Below are positions 1 to 9,800 of a stretch of DNA of 64,000 nt, piece after piece (within the stretch, counting starts at the first letter, position 1; the number at the start of each line of letters is the position of its first letter). Where the stretch lies: the NCBI RefSeq assembly GCF_008000935.1, contig NZ_CP042831.1:2170001-2234000 (forward strand), in the 5' to 3' direction. The position numbers and the translations under genes are program-made. Under the pieces are notes generated by a model, which saw nothing but the letters and a program-made list of their open reading frames with translations, was not told the DNA's origin and did not search any database. Source of the stretch: Flavobacterium alkalisoli. GTDB taxonomy: Bacteria; Bacteroidota; Bacteroidia; Flavobacteriales; Flavobacteriaceae.

Positions 1-930
1 AATAACCCCGGTCTCGTTAAAGACAGCGCCATTAAGGCATGCCCCCAAAGCAAACAATATAAGCCCTACTGCGAAAATTTTAATCCTGTCTGCCGGTTTA
101 GAGAATCGTCCTATAAAGTAAATGATTATTGCGGCAAGTACAGCACCTATGGAAAGTGCATTTCCAAGAGCACCTTCTTCACCAAGAATCTTGAATATAA
201 GCATAGCCGGTGCCGTGACCAAAAATCCCTGCGCCAAACCTTTAAACATTGCCAGTGAAAGCAGTTTATACCATAACGGATGAAATTTAAAGAAGATATA
301 TTTTTTTTGAATAGGGTTTTCAAATCTGCCCCTGTAACAAACCATAGATGCGGCCATAGTAATTACAAATACAATTGCGGTGATTATAACATAAGCACCA
401 TGTTTTTCTTCTTCTCCGTTTTTAGATTGTATAAACCAGCCGATAGCTGCCGGTACTACAATTGCAATAATGGTATAAAAAAATGTTTCCAGACCATAGT
501 AATAGTTCCGGTTGTTATCATTTGTGGTAGATACAGCAAGATAATCGCGATTAGACCAATATAATCCAAAAGATAACCCCATAGTAATACCTGCCACTCC
601 AATACCCATAAGATTAAGTGTTTTAAGTGACATCATAATTATCATGGAGACACCACTTAACATCATTCCTATAGAATAGAGTTTTTTAATATTAACGTGT
701 TTTAATAAAAAACCATTAATAAGAAATGTTATAGGGATGCCTGTGTATATGGCCAGCTGATATATTACAACCTTTGAGGTATCGTTAGAATTTCTCATTA
801 TGTAAGCTGCCACAAATATGTCTATAACCGGCAATACAAGGGCGTAGACCAAGTTGGTAAGCACCAGTATGCGGAAATTATGCGATTGTCTTTTAAAATG
901 ATTAACCTCTGTTATAAGTTTTTTAAGCAT
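1..930 (-). CDS. MFS sugar transporter (3' end cut by window edge)
   Basis: Translating the minus strand from ATG at 930 gives about 310 residues with no stop before the window edge. It begins MLKKLITEVNHF and has many hydrophobic helices (for example LVYALVLPVIDIFVAAYI) with charged loops, as in a major facilitator permease. Its start overlaps the stop of the upstream GH130 gene by one base (TAATG), so the two are translationally coupled. Phosphorylase operons of Bacteroidota often pair GH130 with an inner-membrane sugar carrier, so import of a mannose-containing disaccharide is the likely job. The family call rests on topology and context, not on a signature motif; the substrate is inferred. 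Confidence 0.75.
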   Translation of the reverse strand, partial: MLKKLITEVNHFKRQSHNFRILVLTNLVYALVLPVIDIFVAAYIMRNSNDTSKVVIYQLAIYTGIPITFLINGFLLKHVNIKKLYSIGMMLSGVSMIIMMSLKTLNLMGIGVAGITMGLSFGLYWSNRDYLAVSTTNDNNRNYYYGLETFFYTIIAIVVPAAIGWFIQSKNGEEEKHGAYVIITAIVFVITMAASMVCYRGRFENPIQKKYIFFKFHPLWYKLLSLAMFKGLAQGFLVTAPAMLIFKILGEEGALGNALSIGAVLAAIIIYFIGRFSKPADRIKIFAVGLILFALGACLNGAVFNETGVI

Positions 931-1988
931 TAGTTATATTTTAAAAGTGAAAGAATTTCTTTAATAGAAAAATCTGCTGCACATACAAACTCATCAGATG
1001 CGCCATAATAAACCGTTACGGTATCATTATCATCTTTTAATATATGGCCATTAGTAAATACAACATTTCCAAAAAAGCCGGTCAGTTCATAACTGGCAGT
1101 CGGAATCATTATTGGGTCTTCCGTTCGGGCAAGTACTTTTGAAGGGGCATTGAAATCCAGTAATAATGCACCTAGGCAATATTGATGTTTATCGTTTGCC
1201 CCATGATAAATTTCCAGCCAGCCCTTTTCAGTTTTTATAGGGGTAGCTCCTGCACCTATGCGTTTGCTATCCCATTGTTCTTTACGGGTTTTGGCTATGC
1301 ATTTATGATTTCCCCAGTGAATACTGTCTGGTGATGAGGCAATCCATATATAATTACCGCCTATATCTACGCTGCTTGGCCTGTGAAGGGCGTAATAAAG
1401 TCCGTTTATTTTTTCTTCAAAAATGGCACAGTCCTTATTATGGGCAGGAAATATCATTCCGTGTTTTTCAAAGTTTTTCCAGTTTTCGGTAGTTCTTAAA
1501 CCTACACCCACACCATTATCGGAAACAGAAGTAAACGTAAGATAATATTTCCCTTCAATCTGTGCTACCCTGCAGTCCTCTATACCAAAAGTTTCTAATA
1601 TACCTTCGCCTACCAGTTTAGGGTAATCTTCCGGTTCGTAAAAATTTATACCGTCATCACTGCATACTAACCTCAGGTGAGATAGTGTAGTAAGGTAATC
1701 TGTTCCCTTATAGTTGATAACCCTTGCATCTGTTGCAATAAGTTCCGGGTCGTTTTTTTCTATTTCTATGATTGTTATATCTCCTGTTTCAGTAAGGATA
1801 GGGAAGGAGATAATACCCTCTTTTTGTTTAGGCCTTTCGGCTACTCTCACAATAAGCCAGGTTTTTTCCTGAAACTTAAAGGCACCAGGATTAAGAAGGC
1901 AGGTAATTTCCAGACCTTCAGTGCTGGGAGTTAAATCTGTGGGAGATAATAATGGGTTTTGTGCAAAACGTTTTGCTATGTCTTTCAT
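930..1988 (-). CDS. GH130 family beta-mannoside phosphorylase
   Basis: A 352-residue protein without signal peptide, so cytoplasmic. GH130 landmarks are visible: NPGAF near residue 33, RVAER near 48-52, the EDCR segment at 137-140 holding the family's general-acid Asp (D138), an Arg at 165, HNKDCAIF near 183-190 with Lys185, and LHRPS at 201-205. In GH130 phosphorylases Arg and Lys residues at such positions bind phosphate, which favours phosphorolysis over hydrolysis. Known activities in the family cover mannosyl-glucose, beta-1,4- and beta-1,2-mannooligosaccharides and mannosyl-GlcNAc; I cannot choose between them by eye. It is the third gene of susC-susD-GH130-MFS, 78 bp after susD and overlapping the transporter start. 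Confidence 0.9.
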   Translation of the reverse strand: MKDIAKRFAQNPLLSPTDLTPSTEGLEITCLLNPGAFKFQEKTWLIVRVAERPKQKEGIISFPILTETGDITIIEIEKNDPELIATDARVINYKGTDYLTTLSHLRLVCSDDGINFYEPEDYPKLVGEGILETFGIEDCRVAQIEGKYYLTFTSVSDNGVGVGLRTTENWKNFEKHGMIFPAHNKDCAIFEEKINGLYYALHRPSSVDIGGNYIWIASSPDSIHWGNHKCIAKTRKEQWDSKRIGAGATPIKTEKGWLEIYHGANDKHQYCLGALLLDFNAPSKVLARTEDPIMIPTASYELTGFFGNVVFTNGHILKDDNDTVTVYYGASDEFVCAADFSIKEILSLLKYN

Positions 1989-2066
1989 TTTATAATTATT
2001 GTGGTAATTAATTGGGTTAACCCGGGGCTGTATGGGCAGCTCCCGAGTACTAACCCAACAAGTATT

Positions 2067-3542
2067 TTAATAACCCTCGTTTTGTGTTAAAGTTCCTGCT
2101 GAGGCATCTATTTCTGATTGCGGAATAGGATAAAGCGTGTGTCTTGGCTGGAAATTCTTACCATGAGCCTGCATTACTTCCTGTGCAATCCCCCAACGCT
2201 TAAGGTCCAGCATTCTTTGGTTTTCAAAACCAAGTTCAACACGTCTTTCAGAAATAAGCCAGTTTTTTACGGTTGCCATATCGGTAGAGGCGGGCCTGTC
2301 AGGCAATGTGCCGGCAGGAGGAACCTCACCGTTTGCATCTACAGTGGTTCTGGCTCTTTCCCTAATCTGATTAATAATAGCTATAGCACCTGCATGATCT
2401 CCTGTTTCATTAAGCGCTTCTGCTTTCCAAAGCAAGGCATCTGCATAACGTATGTAAACTTTGTTGTTAGGTGCATCATCGTTTCCTTTATTGGTTCCGT
2501 CAAGGCTTCCCAGCATCTTGTTTACATTTTGGTTGTCAACATCTACGGTGTAAAGTTTTCGAGGATCGTTCGGTTCAAAAGCGTTTAAAAAATCTTCAGA
2601 TGGAGCAAAGAACCCCCAGCCAAGCGGAGCACAGATACCGTTACCTCTTCTTGGTGTTGCGTTAGTTTGATGATCAAATGAAAATATAACCTCATTGTCA
2701 TCATATTCACTGGTAAAACTGTCAAAATAGTTTGCGTTAAGGCTGTATCCTAATGCTGGCAGCTGGTCTACCAATGCCGGAACTTCAGCCCAGTTTTGCG
2801 TGTATAATTGAGCTTTGGCAAGTAATGCTATCGCCGCACCTTTAGGAACCCTCCATTTTTCGGTGTCAGAAGAGTATTTAGCGTTAGGAAGTAAATCTTT
2901 CGATAAAACAAGCTCAGCTTTTATGTTATCCCAAACCTCATTTTTGTCTACCCTTACAGCAACTTCAAACGCTTCCTGATACGTTTTTACCGGCCTTAAA
3001 ATTAACGGAACATCACCAAAATTACTTACCAGCGAAAAGTAATAGTAAGATCTAAGGAAATAAGCTTCACCTAACAATTGATTTTTTCTGGCTGTTGTAA
3101 TGCCTGTAATAGATTCTATATCAGGGTTTGTAAGTAGTTCTATAGCAATGTTCAGCCTTTTAATACCTTCGTAATTGTACTTCCAAAGTCCGTTAGGCCC
3201 TCCGTTAGTTGAGGTAAAAGTAAAATTGTCAATATCATCTATCCAGGGTTGGTCTCCGTCTGTAACCCATTTCTTTTTCATGTCATCAGATGCGATGTCC
3301 TGAAGAATATAGTCGTTTTGGAACACAAGTCCTCCTGCCCAATCCCATTCTCCTAAAATATTAAGCCTGTTAGAAAGCAGGTCGTAAGAAGACTTTACTG
3401 CTGTTTCTATAGTAGCTATAGTAGGAGTGGTGTTTGCCTGTTCCTGGGTAGTGAGACCTATTGGGTCCTGAGTAAGTTCGTCGTCACAGGCAGTAAGTGA
3501 GATGATACTTATAAATAGTCCTATTTTTATATAATTTTTCAT
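2067..3542 (-). CDS. SusD/RagB outer-membrane glycan-binding lipoprotein
   Basis: A 491-residue lipoprotein: the N-terminus has a hydrophobic stretch ending SLTAC, with the lipobox cysteine at residue 19. The body matches RagB/SusD proteins: helical TPR-like segments (LLGEAYFLRSYYYFSLV), the C-terminal DALLWKAEALNETGD segment, ISERRVELGFENQRMLDLKRWG and a closing HTLYPIPQSEID. SusD proteins cap the SusC barrel at the cell surface and capture oligosaccharides for import. It starts 13 bp after the susC stop, so the two are co-transcribed. Substrate is not readable from sequence; the GH130 partner suggests a beta-mannoside. Confidence 0.95.
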   Translation of the reverse strand: MKNYIKIGLFISIISLTACDDELTQDPIGLTTQEQANTTPTIATIETAVKSSYDLLSNRLNILGEWDWAGGLVFQNDYILQDIASDDMKKKWVTDGDQPWIDDIDNFTFTSTNGGPNGLWKYNYEGIKRLNIAIELLTNPDIESITGITTARKNQLLGEAYFLRSYYYFSLVSNFGDVPLILRPVKTYQEAFEVAVRVDKNEVWDNIKAELVLSKDLLPNAKYSSDTEKWRVPKGAAIALLAKAQLYTQNWAEVPALVDQLPALGYSLNANYFDSFTSEYDDNEVIFSFDHQTNATPRRGNGICAPLGWGFFAPSEDFLNAFEPNDPRKLYTVDVDNQNVNKMLGSLDGTNKGNDDAPNNKVYIRYADALLWKAEALNETGDHAGAIAIINQIRERARTTVDANGEVPPAGTLPDRPASTDMATVKNWLISERRVELGFENQRMLDLKRWGIAQEVMQAHGKNFQPRHTLYPIPQSEIDASAGTLTQNEGY

Positions 3543-3555
3543 GATTCTTTTTTTT

Positions 3556-6500
3556 CTAAAGTTTTACCCTTGCTCCAAAAATAACCGCTGTTGATTGCGG
3601 ATAAGTACCTTTATCTATCAGTGAAGTAGATTCCGGATCCAGCCCTTTGTAATCAGTAAAGGTTAGTAAGTTTTGTCCTGAAACATAAAGTCTCAGATTA
3701 GAAATTCCTTTAATAGTATTGTTTAGGGTATAGCCTATTTCAATATTCTTAAGCCTTAAGTAAGAAGCATCTTCTACAAATTTGCTTGATACAAATCCGC
3801 CTCCGTTATTATTAAAGGTTAGGCGAGGAGTAGTGTTACTTGTTCCTTCACCATTCCAGCTGTTTAAAACATCGGTAGTTGAGTTGAACGGACGGCTATC
3901 GTAATCCAATATCTGTATCATGTCGTTATACCTGTCTACATCCTTAACTCCCTGGAAAAGGAATGAAAAATCAAAGTTTTTGTACGAAGCATTAAATGCA
4001 AGACCGTATGTTACCTTAGGTATAGGGTTTCCTATAAATGTACGGTCATCGGCATTTATTTGTCCATCGTTATTAAGGTCTCTAAATTTCATGTCTCCCG
4101 GTTGTGCACCATTAGCATTAGAATACAGGTAAGAATCAACTTCAGCCTGATTTTGGTATATACCGTCAAAAACGTAACCATAGTATGAGCTTATCGGCTG
4201 TCCTACCTGAGTTCTTGTATGGGTGACATCGTCCTGAATGTTTTGTACATACTGTTGCAGCTTAGTAACATCATTATCAAGTGTGGCTAAATTTGCATTG
4301 ATACCATATTTAAACTCATTATCGTTGTTTTTGTAGCCAAGTGAAAATTCAAAACCTTTATTTTCTACTTGTCCCGCATTTACATAGGTTCTGCCTATAA
4401 CACCTACTGATACCGCCGGTAGCCCTACGCTTAATAGTATGTCATCTGTAGTTTTATTAAAATAATCTACCGAGAAAGATAGTTTGTCATTTAAGAAACC
4501 GAAATCTATACCTACGTTAGTTTGTGTAGTGGTTTCCCATTTTAAATCAGGGTTACCGTAACGTACAATATTTACAACACCTCCTGTGGTTGAAACCAGT
4601 GTTTCATAAGCATTATTAGGTATTTCCTGATTACCTGCCTGGCCCCAGCTTGCTCTTAGTTTTGTGTAAGATAACCAGCTGATGTTTTGCATAAACTCTT
4701 CTTTGGATATAATCCAGTTAGCAGAGAATGAAGGGAAGTATCCCCATTTGTTGTTAGGTCCGAATCTTGAGGAAGCATCTGCCCTTAGTGTAGCTGTAGC
4801 AAAGTATTTGTTGTCGTAACCATAGGTTCCTGAACCGAAGAAAGACAACAGACTCCATTGACTGGCAGAACCTGAACTGTATGGGTAAGGAGTATTATCG
4901 CTGCCCAACCCACCATAATCAAGATAGCGGAAAGGATCGGTAGTATTGTCATAATTTGACCTGCTTCCGCCTATTGCATCAATCTTATTCTTAATAAACT
5001 CTGAACCTGCCAGAATATTAAGGCTGTGAACTTCGTTAAGTGTTTTTACATAATTAAGAGTGTTAGACCATGTAAAGGTTACATCCTGACCTCTGTTTTC
5101 ATTTAGGCTGTTTGGCCTGTTATTTCTGCCTAATCCGTAGTAAACATTACTAGGGTCTGCTATGTTAGGGTCTCCATAATTTTCAGCAAAGTTTTTATTG
5201 TGAGAGAATCTGATATCCGCTCCAAGGTTACTCCTGAATTTTAATGATTTGTCTCCTAAAAGAGCATATTCGGCAAATACATTTCCAAATGTTTGGTATG
5301 TATTTCTCTTATCATCAGTAAAATGTACAATAGCAAGAGGGTTTGATGAATATTCGTATATCTTACTCCATCCGTCGTTAGGCCCCGTATAAAAAGGAAG
5401 ATCTGTATAAGGATCTCTTACTGAGTATGTAGGGTCGTTTACGTCTTTATATACAGATAATACAGGAGGTCTTATTAAAGCATGGCGTATAACTCCCGGC
5501 GCATCTCCGCTTGAAGAGAGTTTATCCTGAGACTGAAAGCTAAGCTGTACATTAGCACCTACAGTAAACCTGTCTGTAATGTCTGCATTAATATTCGTTC
5601 TCAGGTTTACCCTTCTGTAAGTATCATTATTTTCGGTAACTATACCGTTTATTCCATAGTATCCTCCCGAAATCAGGTATCTAACCTTATCAGAAGCACC
5701 GCTGGCAGAAAGTTGAAGATTGTTTGATACACCGGTAGTAAATAATTCATCAAGCCAGTCTGTATCAGCTAAATCTGTTCTTGTTCTTTGGTCAAAAGCA
5801 TATGGGCTTTCTGCTGAAGGATCATTACCTATTGTATTGTGCCAAGCTCTATCTTTTACGGTAAGATATTGGTCGGCATTTAAAAGATCAGGTAAGTTTG
5901 TAGCATTGTGGATTCCTGTAAAGACATCCACATCAAAACTCGATATGCCTTTTGCTCCCTGCTTCGTGGTAATTACTACCACACCACCTGCTGCCCTGGA
6001 ACCATATATGGCTGCCGAAGCTGCATCTTTTAAAACTGTCATAGACTTTACATCTCCCTGATTAAGGAAAGATATATCACGTGTAGGTACACCGTCTACT
6101 ACATACAGTACATCATTATTACCCAGTGTGCCTTCTCCTCGTATTCTTAATTTTATTCCGTCTCCGGGAGCGCCCGTATTTGCAGCAACAAATACACCGG
6201 CAACCTGCCCCTGTAATGCCTGTGCTACATCAGGTATCCTGGTTTTGGAAAGGTTATCCATGTCTACCTGAGCAACAGCGCCGGATATGGAGTTTTTCTT
6301 TTGTCCCACATAACCGGTTACTACTACTTCATTTAGGTTTACTGTATCTTCCTGCATTACCACATTAATGATTCCGCTTCCGTCATTAGCAATCTCCTGT
6401 GTGGCATAGCCTACAAAACTAAATACTAATACTGCATCTGCCGGAACATCCATTAAAACATACTCACCATCCATATTAGTTGATGTAGTTACAGATGTAC

Positions 6501-6636
6501 CTTTTATTAATACATTGACAGATGGTAAAGGACCTGTTTTATCTGAAACAGTACCCTGAACAGTTTGTGCAAAAATTACACTACCTGATAACATTGCCCA
6601 CATAAGGAGCAAATTGTAAATAATTTTCCTACTCAT
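3556..6636 (-). CDS. SusC/RagA TonB-linked outer-membrane transporter
   Basis: A 1026-residue TonB-dependent transporter. A signal peptide ends near residue 23 (VIFAQ), followed by a carboxypeptidase-regulatory-like domain (about 25-110, with GTSVTTSTNMDGEY) and a plug domain with NEVVVTGYVGQKK, LRIRGEGTLGNNDVLYVVDG and VLKDAASAAIYGSRA. The long beta-barrel ends in VIFGARVKL, typical of SusC. It imports oligosaccharides together with SusD, powered by TonB-ExbBD. It lies 191 bp downstream of HTCS1 in the same direction, and that gap holds a strong palindromic repeat, so induction by HTCS1 is likely. Confidence 0.96.
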   Translation of the reverse strand: MSRKIIYNLLLMWAMLSGSVIFAQTVQGTVSDKTGPLPSVNVLIKGTSVTTSTNMDGEYVLMDVPADAVLVFSFVGYATQEIANDGSGIINVVMQEDTVNLNEVVVTGYVGQKKNSISGAVAQVDMDNLSKTRIPDVAQALQGQVAGVFVAANTGAPGDGIKLRIRGEGTLGNNDVLYVVDGVPTRDISFLNQGDVKSMTVLKDAASAAIYGSRAAGGVVVITTKQGAKGISSFDVDVFTGIHNATNLPDLLNADQYLTVKDRAWHNTIGNDPSAESPYAFDQRTRTDLADTDWLDELFTTGVSNNLQLSASGASDKVRYLISGGYYGINGIVTENNDTYRRVNLRTNINADITDRFTVGANVQLSFQSQDKLSSSGDAPGVIRHALIRPPVLSVYKDVNDPTYSVRDPYTDLPFYTGPNDGWSKIYEYSSNPLAIVHFTDDKRNTYQTFGNVFAEYALLGDKSLKFRSNLGADIRFSHNKNFAENYGDPNIADPSNVYYGLGRNNRPNSLNENRGQDVTFTWSNTLNYVKTLNEVHSLNILAGSEFIKNKIDAIGGSRSNYDNTTDPFRYLDYGGLGSDNTPYPYSSGSASQWSLLSFFGSGTYGYDNKYFATATLRADASSRFGPNNKWGYFPSFSANWIISKEEFMQNISWLSYTKLRASWGQAGNQEIPNNAYETLVSTTGGVVNIVRYGNPDLKWETTTQTNVGIDFGFLNDKLSFSVDYFNKTTDDILLSVGLPAVSVGVIGRTYVNAGQVENKGFEFSLGYKNNDNEFKYGINANLATLDNDVTKLQQYVQNIQDDVTHTRTQVGQPISSYYGYVFDGIYQNQAEVDSYLYSNANGAQPGDMKFRDLNNDGQINADDRTFIGNPIPKVTYGLAFNASYKNFDFSFLFQGVKDVDRYNDMIQILDYDSRPFNSTTDVLNSWNGEGTSNTTPRLTFNNNGGGFVSSKFVEDASYLRLKNIEIGYTLNNTIKGISNLRLYVSGQNLLTFTDYKGLDPESTSLIDKGTYPQSTAVIFGARVKL

Positions 6637-6740
6637 ATGAAAAATGTAAAATGTTAATAATTAGTAAATTTTTTTCCATGTTCGTAATTTTAGGTTAGTT
6701 AAATTATGATATTGATTTTTTTTGGGTTACGAAAACGTTG

Positions 6741-6800
6741 TAAATGTAATTATGAGACATAAAAAATAGTGTACACTATTTCTTCAAAAGTGTACACTAT
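6741..6800 (-). promoter_or_regulatory. Candidate HTCS1 operator and susC promoter region
   Basis: AGTGTACACTAT occurs at 6768-6779 and again at 6789-6800, exactly 21 bp apart. The copy nearer susC sits in a perfect 18-bp palindrome (6764-6781). Downstream on the minus strand, TACATTTA (6741-6748) matches the Bacteroidota -7 box TAnnTTTG at seven of eight positions. Two equal half-sites two helical turns apart, just upstream of a susC promoter, are what an AraC-type HTCS output domain would need. The operator role is inferred. Confidence 0.65.
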
Positions 6801-6827
6801 CTGTAAAATGTTGATTTTTAAACTATT

Positions 6828-9800
6828 CTAAAATGCCGCAGCCTTGTTTTTAAATTGCAGCTGATACTTTTTAGGAGTAGTTTTATATATCTTTTTAAAC
6901 TCCCTGTAGAAATAAGAACGATTATTAAAGCCCGATTTATAACACACTTCTGATACCGTTAATATATTTTTGCGGAGAAGCTCTGCAGCATATTTTAGTC
7001 GTATGGTCCTTATCAGATCACCCGGTGACAGATTAAAAATTTCTTTTGTCTTTCTGTATAGTTGTGAATTGCTGATACCCATTTCCTTTTCAATAAAAGC
7101 ACTGTCGAGCTTTTCATTATCTATTTTTTCACGTATCAGGTCTATTACTGTCTTTATAAATGTTTTTTCATCATTATTAATAGGTATTTCAGGCAGGTTG
7201 TCTACAAGTGTATCCTGAGCAAAATGCTTTAGAATAAGTTCTTTTTCTTCTAAAAGCTTTTGTATCCTTACCAATAGATGATCAGGATAAAATGGTTTTG
7301 GTATATAAGAGTTTGCACCACTTTCAAGACCCTCAATCCGGTGTTCTACAGAGCTTTTTGCTGTAAGCATTATAAAAGGTATATGGCAGGTTCTTACATC
7401 TGTTTTAACTGTACGGCAAAACTCAACACCATCCATAACAGGCATCATAACATCACTAATAATGATATCAGGTGTTTCGGTTTCCATAATTTGCAGTGCT
7501 TCATTACCATTAAGGGCAAAGATGAGTTCATACTTACTGCCTAAAAGATCTTTAAGATAGGTATGAATTTCTTTTTCATCTTCGGCAATAAGAATTCTCT
7601 TTTTATGGTTTTCTGCCTTGTCGATAGCAATAATTTTTTCAGGAATGTTTTCCTGTTCAGGTAATGTTTCCTCAAGAATATCCTTAAGCTGTTGAGAAAT
7701 AAGAGAAGGGGTAATACCCAAATCTATTTCTGTTTCCCTGAAAAACTCTTTTTCACAAGGAATTATAACGGTAAATACAGTATTCTCATCCGGTATACTG
7801 AATACTGTAATTTCACCTCTCAATACGCTTACTAGCCTTTTTACATAGGCGAGTCCTATGCCTGTCCTGAACATTTCGGTATCAGATACCTGATTTGGAT
7901 CTGACAGGAAGAAACGATCAAATATTGATTCCAGCTTTTCTTTAGGAATGCCCTTACCATTATTAGTGACCACTATTTTTAACTTTTTATCATGATCTTC
8001 TATAATGCATTCAAGATTTATTTTACCATTAGCAGGGGTATACTTAAATGCATTTGAAAGTAGGTTAAAAACAATCTTTTCAATCTTTTCTTTATCAAAC
8101 CATCCTTGCAGAGTATGTGGAATGTTTAGCGTATAGTCAATATTTTTATCAATAGCCCAGTCATCAAACAGTTCAGCAATTTGCTCCATAATATTTACCA
8201 GGTCAAATTCTTTTACTTTTACATCGAGATGGTCGTGTTCAGCTTTTCTGAATTCTAAAAGTTGTTGCGTAAGAAAAGAAAGCCTCGAAGCATTTCGCTT
8301 AATCATGTTAACAAACTTTTTGTTACGGTCATCAAGATTATTTGTTTCCGATAGTTTTTGAGCAGGACCACTAATAAGTGTAAGAGGTGTTAAAAACTCA
8401 TGAGCAATGTTGGTGAAAAATGTTAATCTGTTTTCATGTAATTCTTCTTCTTTTTGCCTGAAAAGAATGTTTTGTTTTAAAGACTGTCTCTTTAAATAAT
8501 AACTTCTGACAAAAAGAATAAAGCAAAGAGCAAGGACAAAATATATAATCAACGCTGTGTTAGACTGCCACCACACCGGCTTTACTTTTATATTTATGGT
8601 ATGTACAGGCTCTGTCCAAACTCCATCGCTGTTAGACCACTTCATCCAAAGAGAATAATTGCCAGGGGGAACGTTTGTAAACGAAATTAATTTTCGGTTA
8701 TCAATGGTATTCCATCCCTTATCAAATCCTTCCAATTGGTATGCATACCTGCATTTTTCATTGTTTATATAAGTAAGTGCTGTAAGATGTATATCAAAAA
8801 AGTTTTGATTGTGTTTTAAGGTTATAGAAGGAGGTGTATTGGTATCAGAAGATACTAATAATCCCTGATAATAAGGAACAGACTGGTTATGACCGCTTAT
8901 TTTATCTATAAACAAATCAGGTAAATCGGCAGATTGGGTAATGTTTTTAGGAAGGAAATAATTAAAGCCTTTTATACCGCCCATAAATATATAACCTGAT
9001 TCACTATCACGATAAAAGGCCCCGTCTGCAAATTCATTATTCTGTAATCCGTCATTTTTCACATAATTGGTAAACTTGTCCTCACTTATATTAAAATTTG
9101 ACAGGCCAAAGTTTGTGCTTATCCACAGGCTTGAATTTTCATCAGGTATAATACCGTGCACTGTGTTGTTGGGAAGTCCTTTGTTTACAGTATAGTGTGT
9201 AAAAAATGCTTTGTTGCTATTAGTTAAGCTGTCTAACCTATTAAGCCCGTAGCTGGTTCCAATCCATAAAGTTTTTTTTGCATCAACAGCTAAACATAAA
9301 ATGTCATTGCTTGACAGGCCTTTATTGTCATTAGGATTATTCTTAAATGAAGTAAAGCTTTCGGTTGTTTTGTCAAAAAGATTAAGTCCGCCCAAACGCG
9401 TTCCTATCCATAGTTTGTTATCATCTTTTGGAACAATAGAAAATATAATATTGCTGCTTAAAGTATTAGGTTGTGCATTGCTGGCAATATATTTTTTGTG
9501 ATCAGTAATTTTAAGTTTTTTGCCGTCACGTTCCATTTTTAGCTTAATCATGCCGTAGCCGTTAGTACCCAGCCAGATATTGTTATTCAAATCCTGGTAT
9601 ATGGCATATACTGATTTAAAATAGCCACATTTGTCGCTACCTGCGATATCTTTCCAATATACCACTTTAGATTCTTTTTCATCATAAACGCTTATTCCAT
9701 TATCATCAGTCCCTATAAGTATAAGGTTGTCCTTGGCTTTAGAAATAGCATAAACAGCATTGTTTATCATGCTGTTATTTTCATTAAAGTAAGTGTAGGA

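Noticed and set aside
280..564. Plus-strand ORF of 94 codons
   Set aside because: It lies antisense to the MFS transporter, whose minus-strand frame is continuous with transmembrane pattern.
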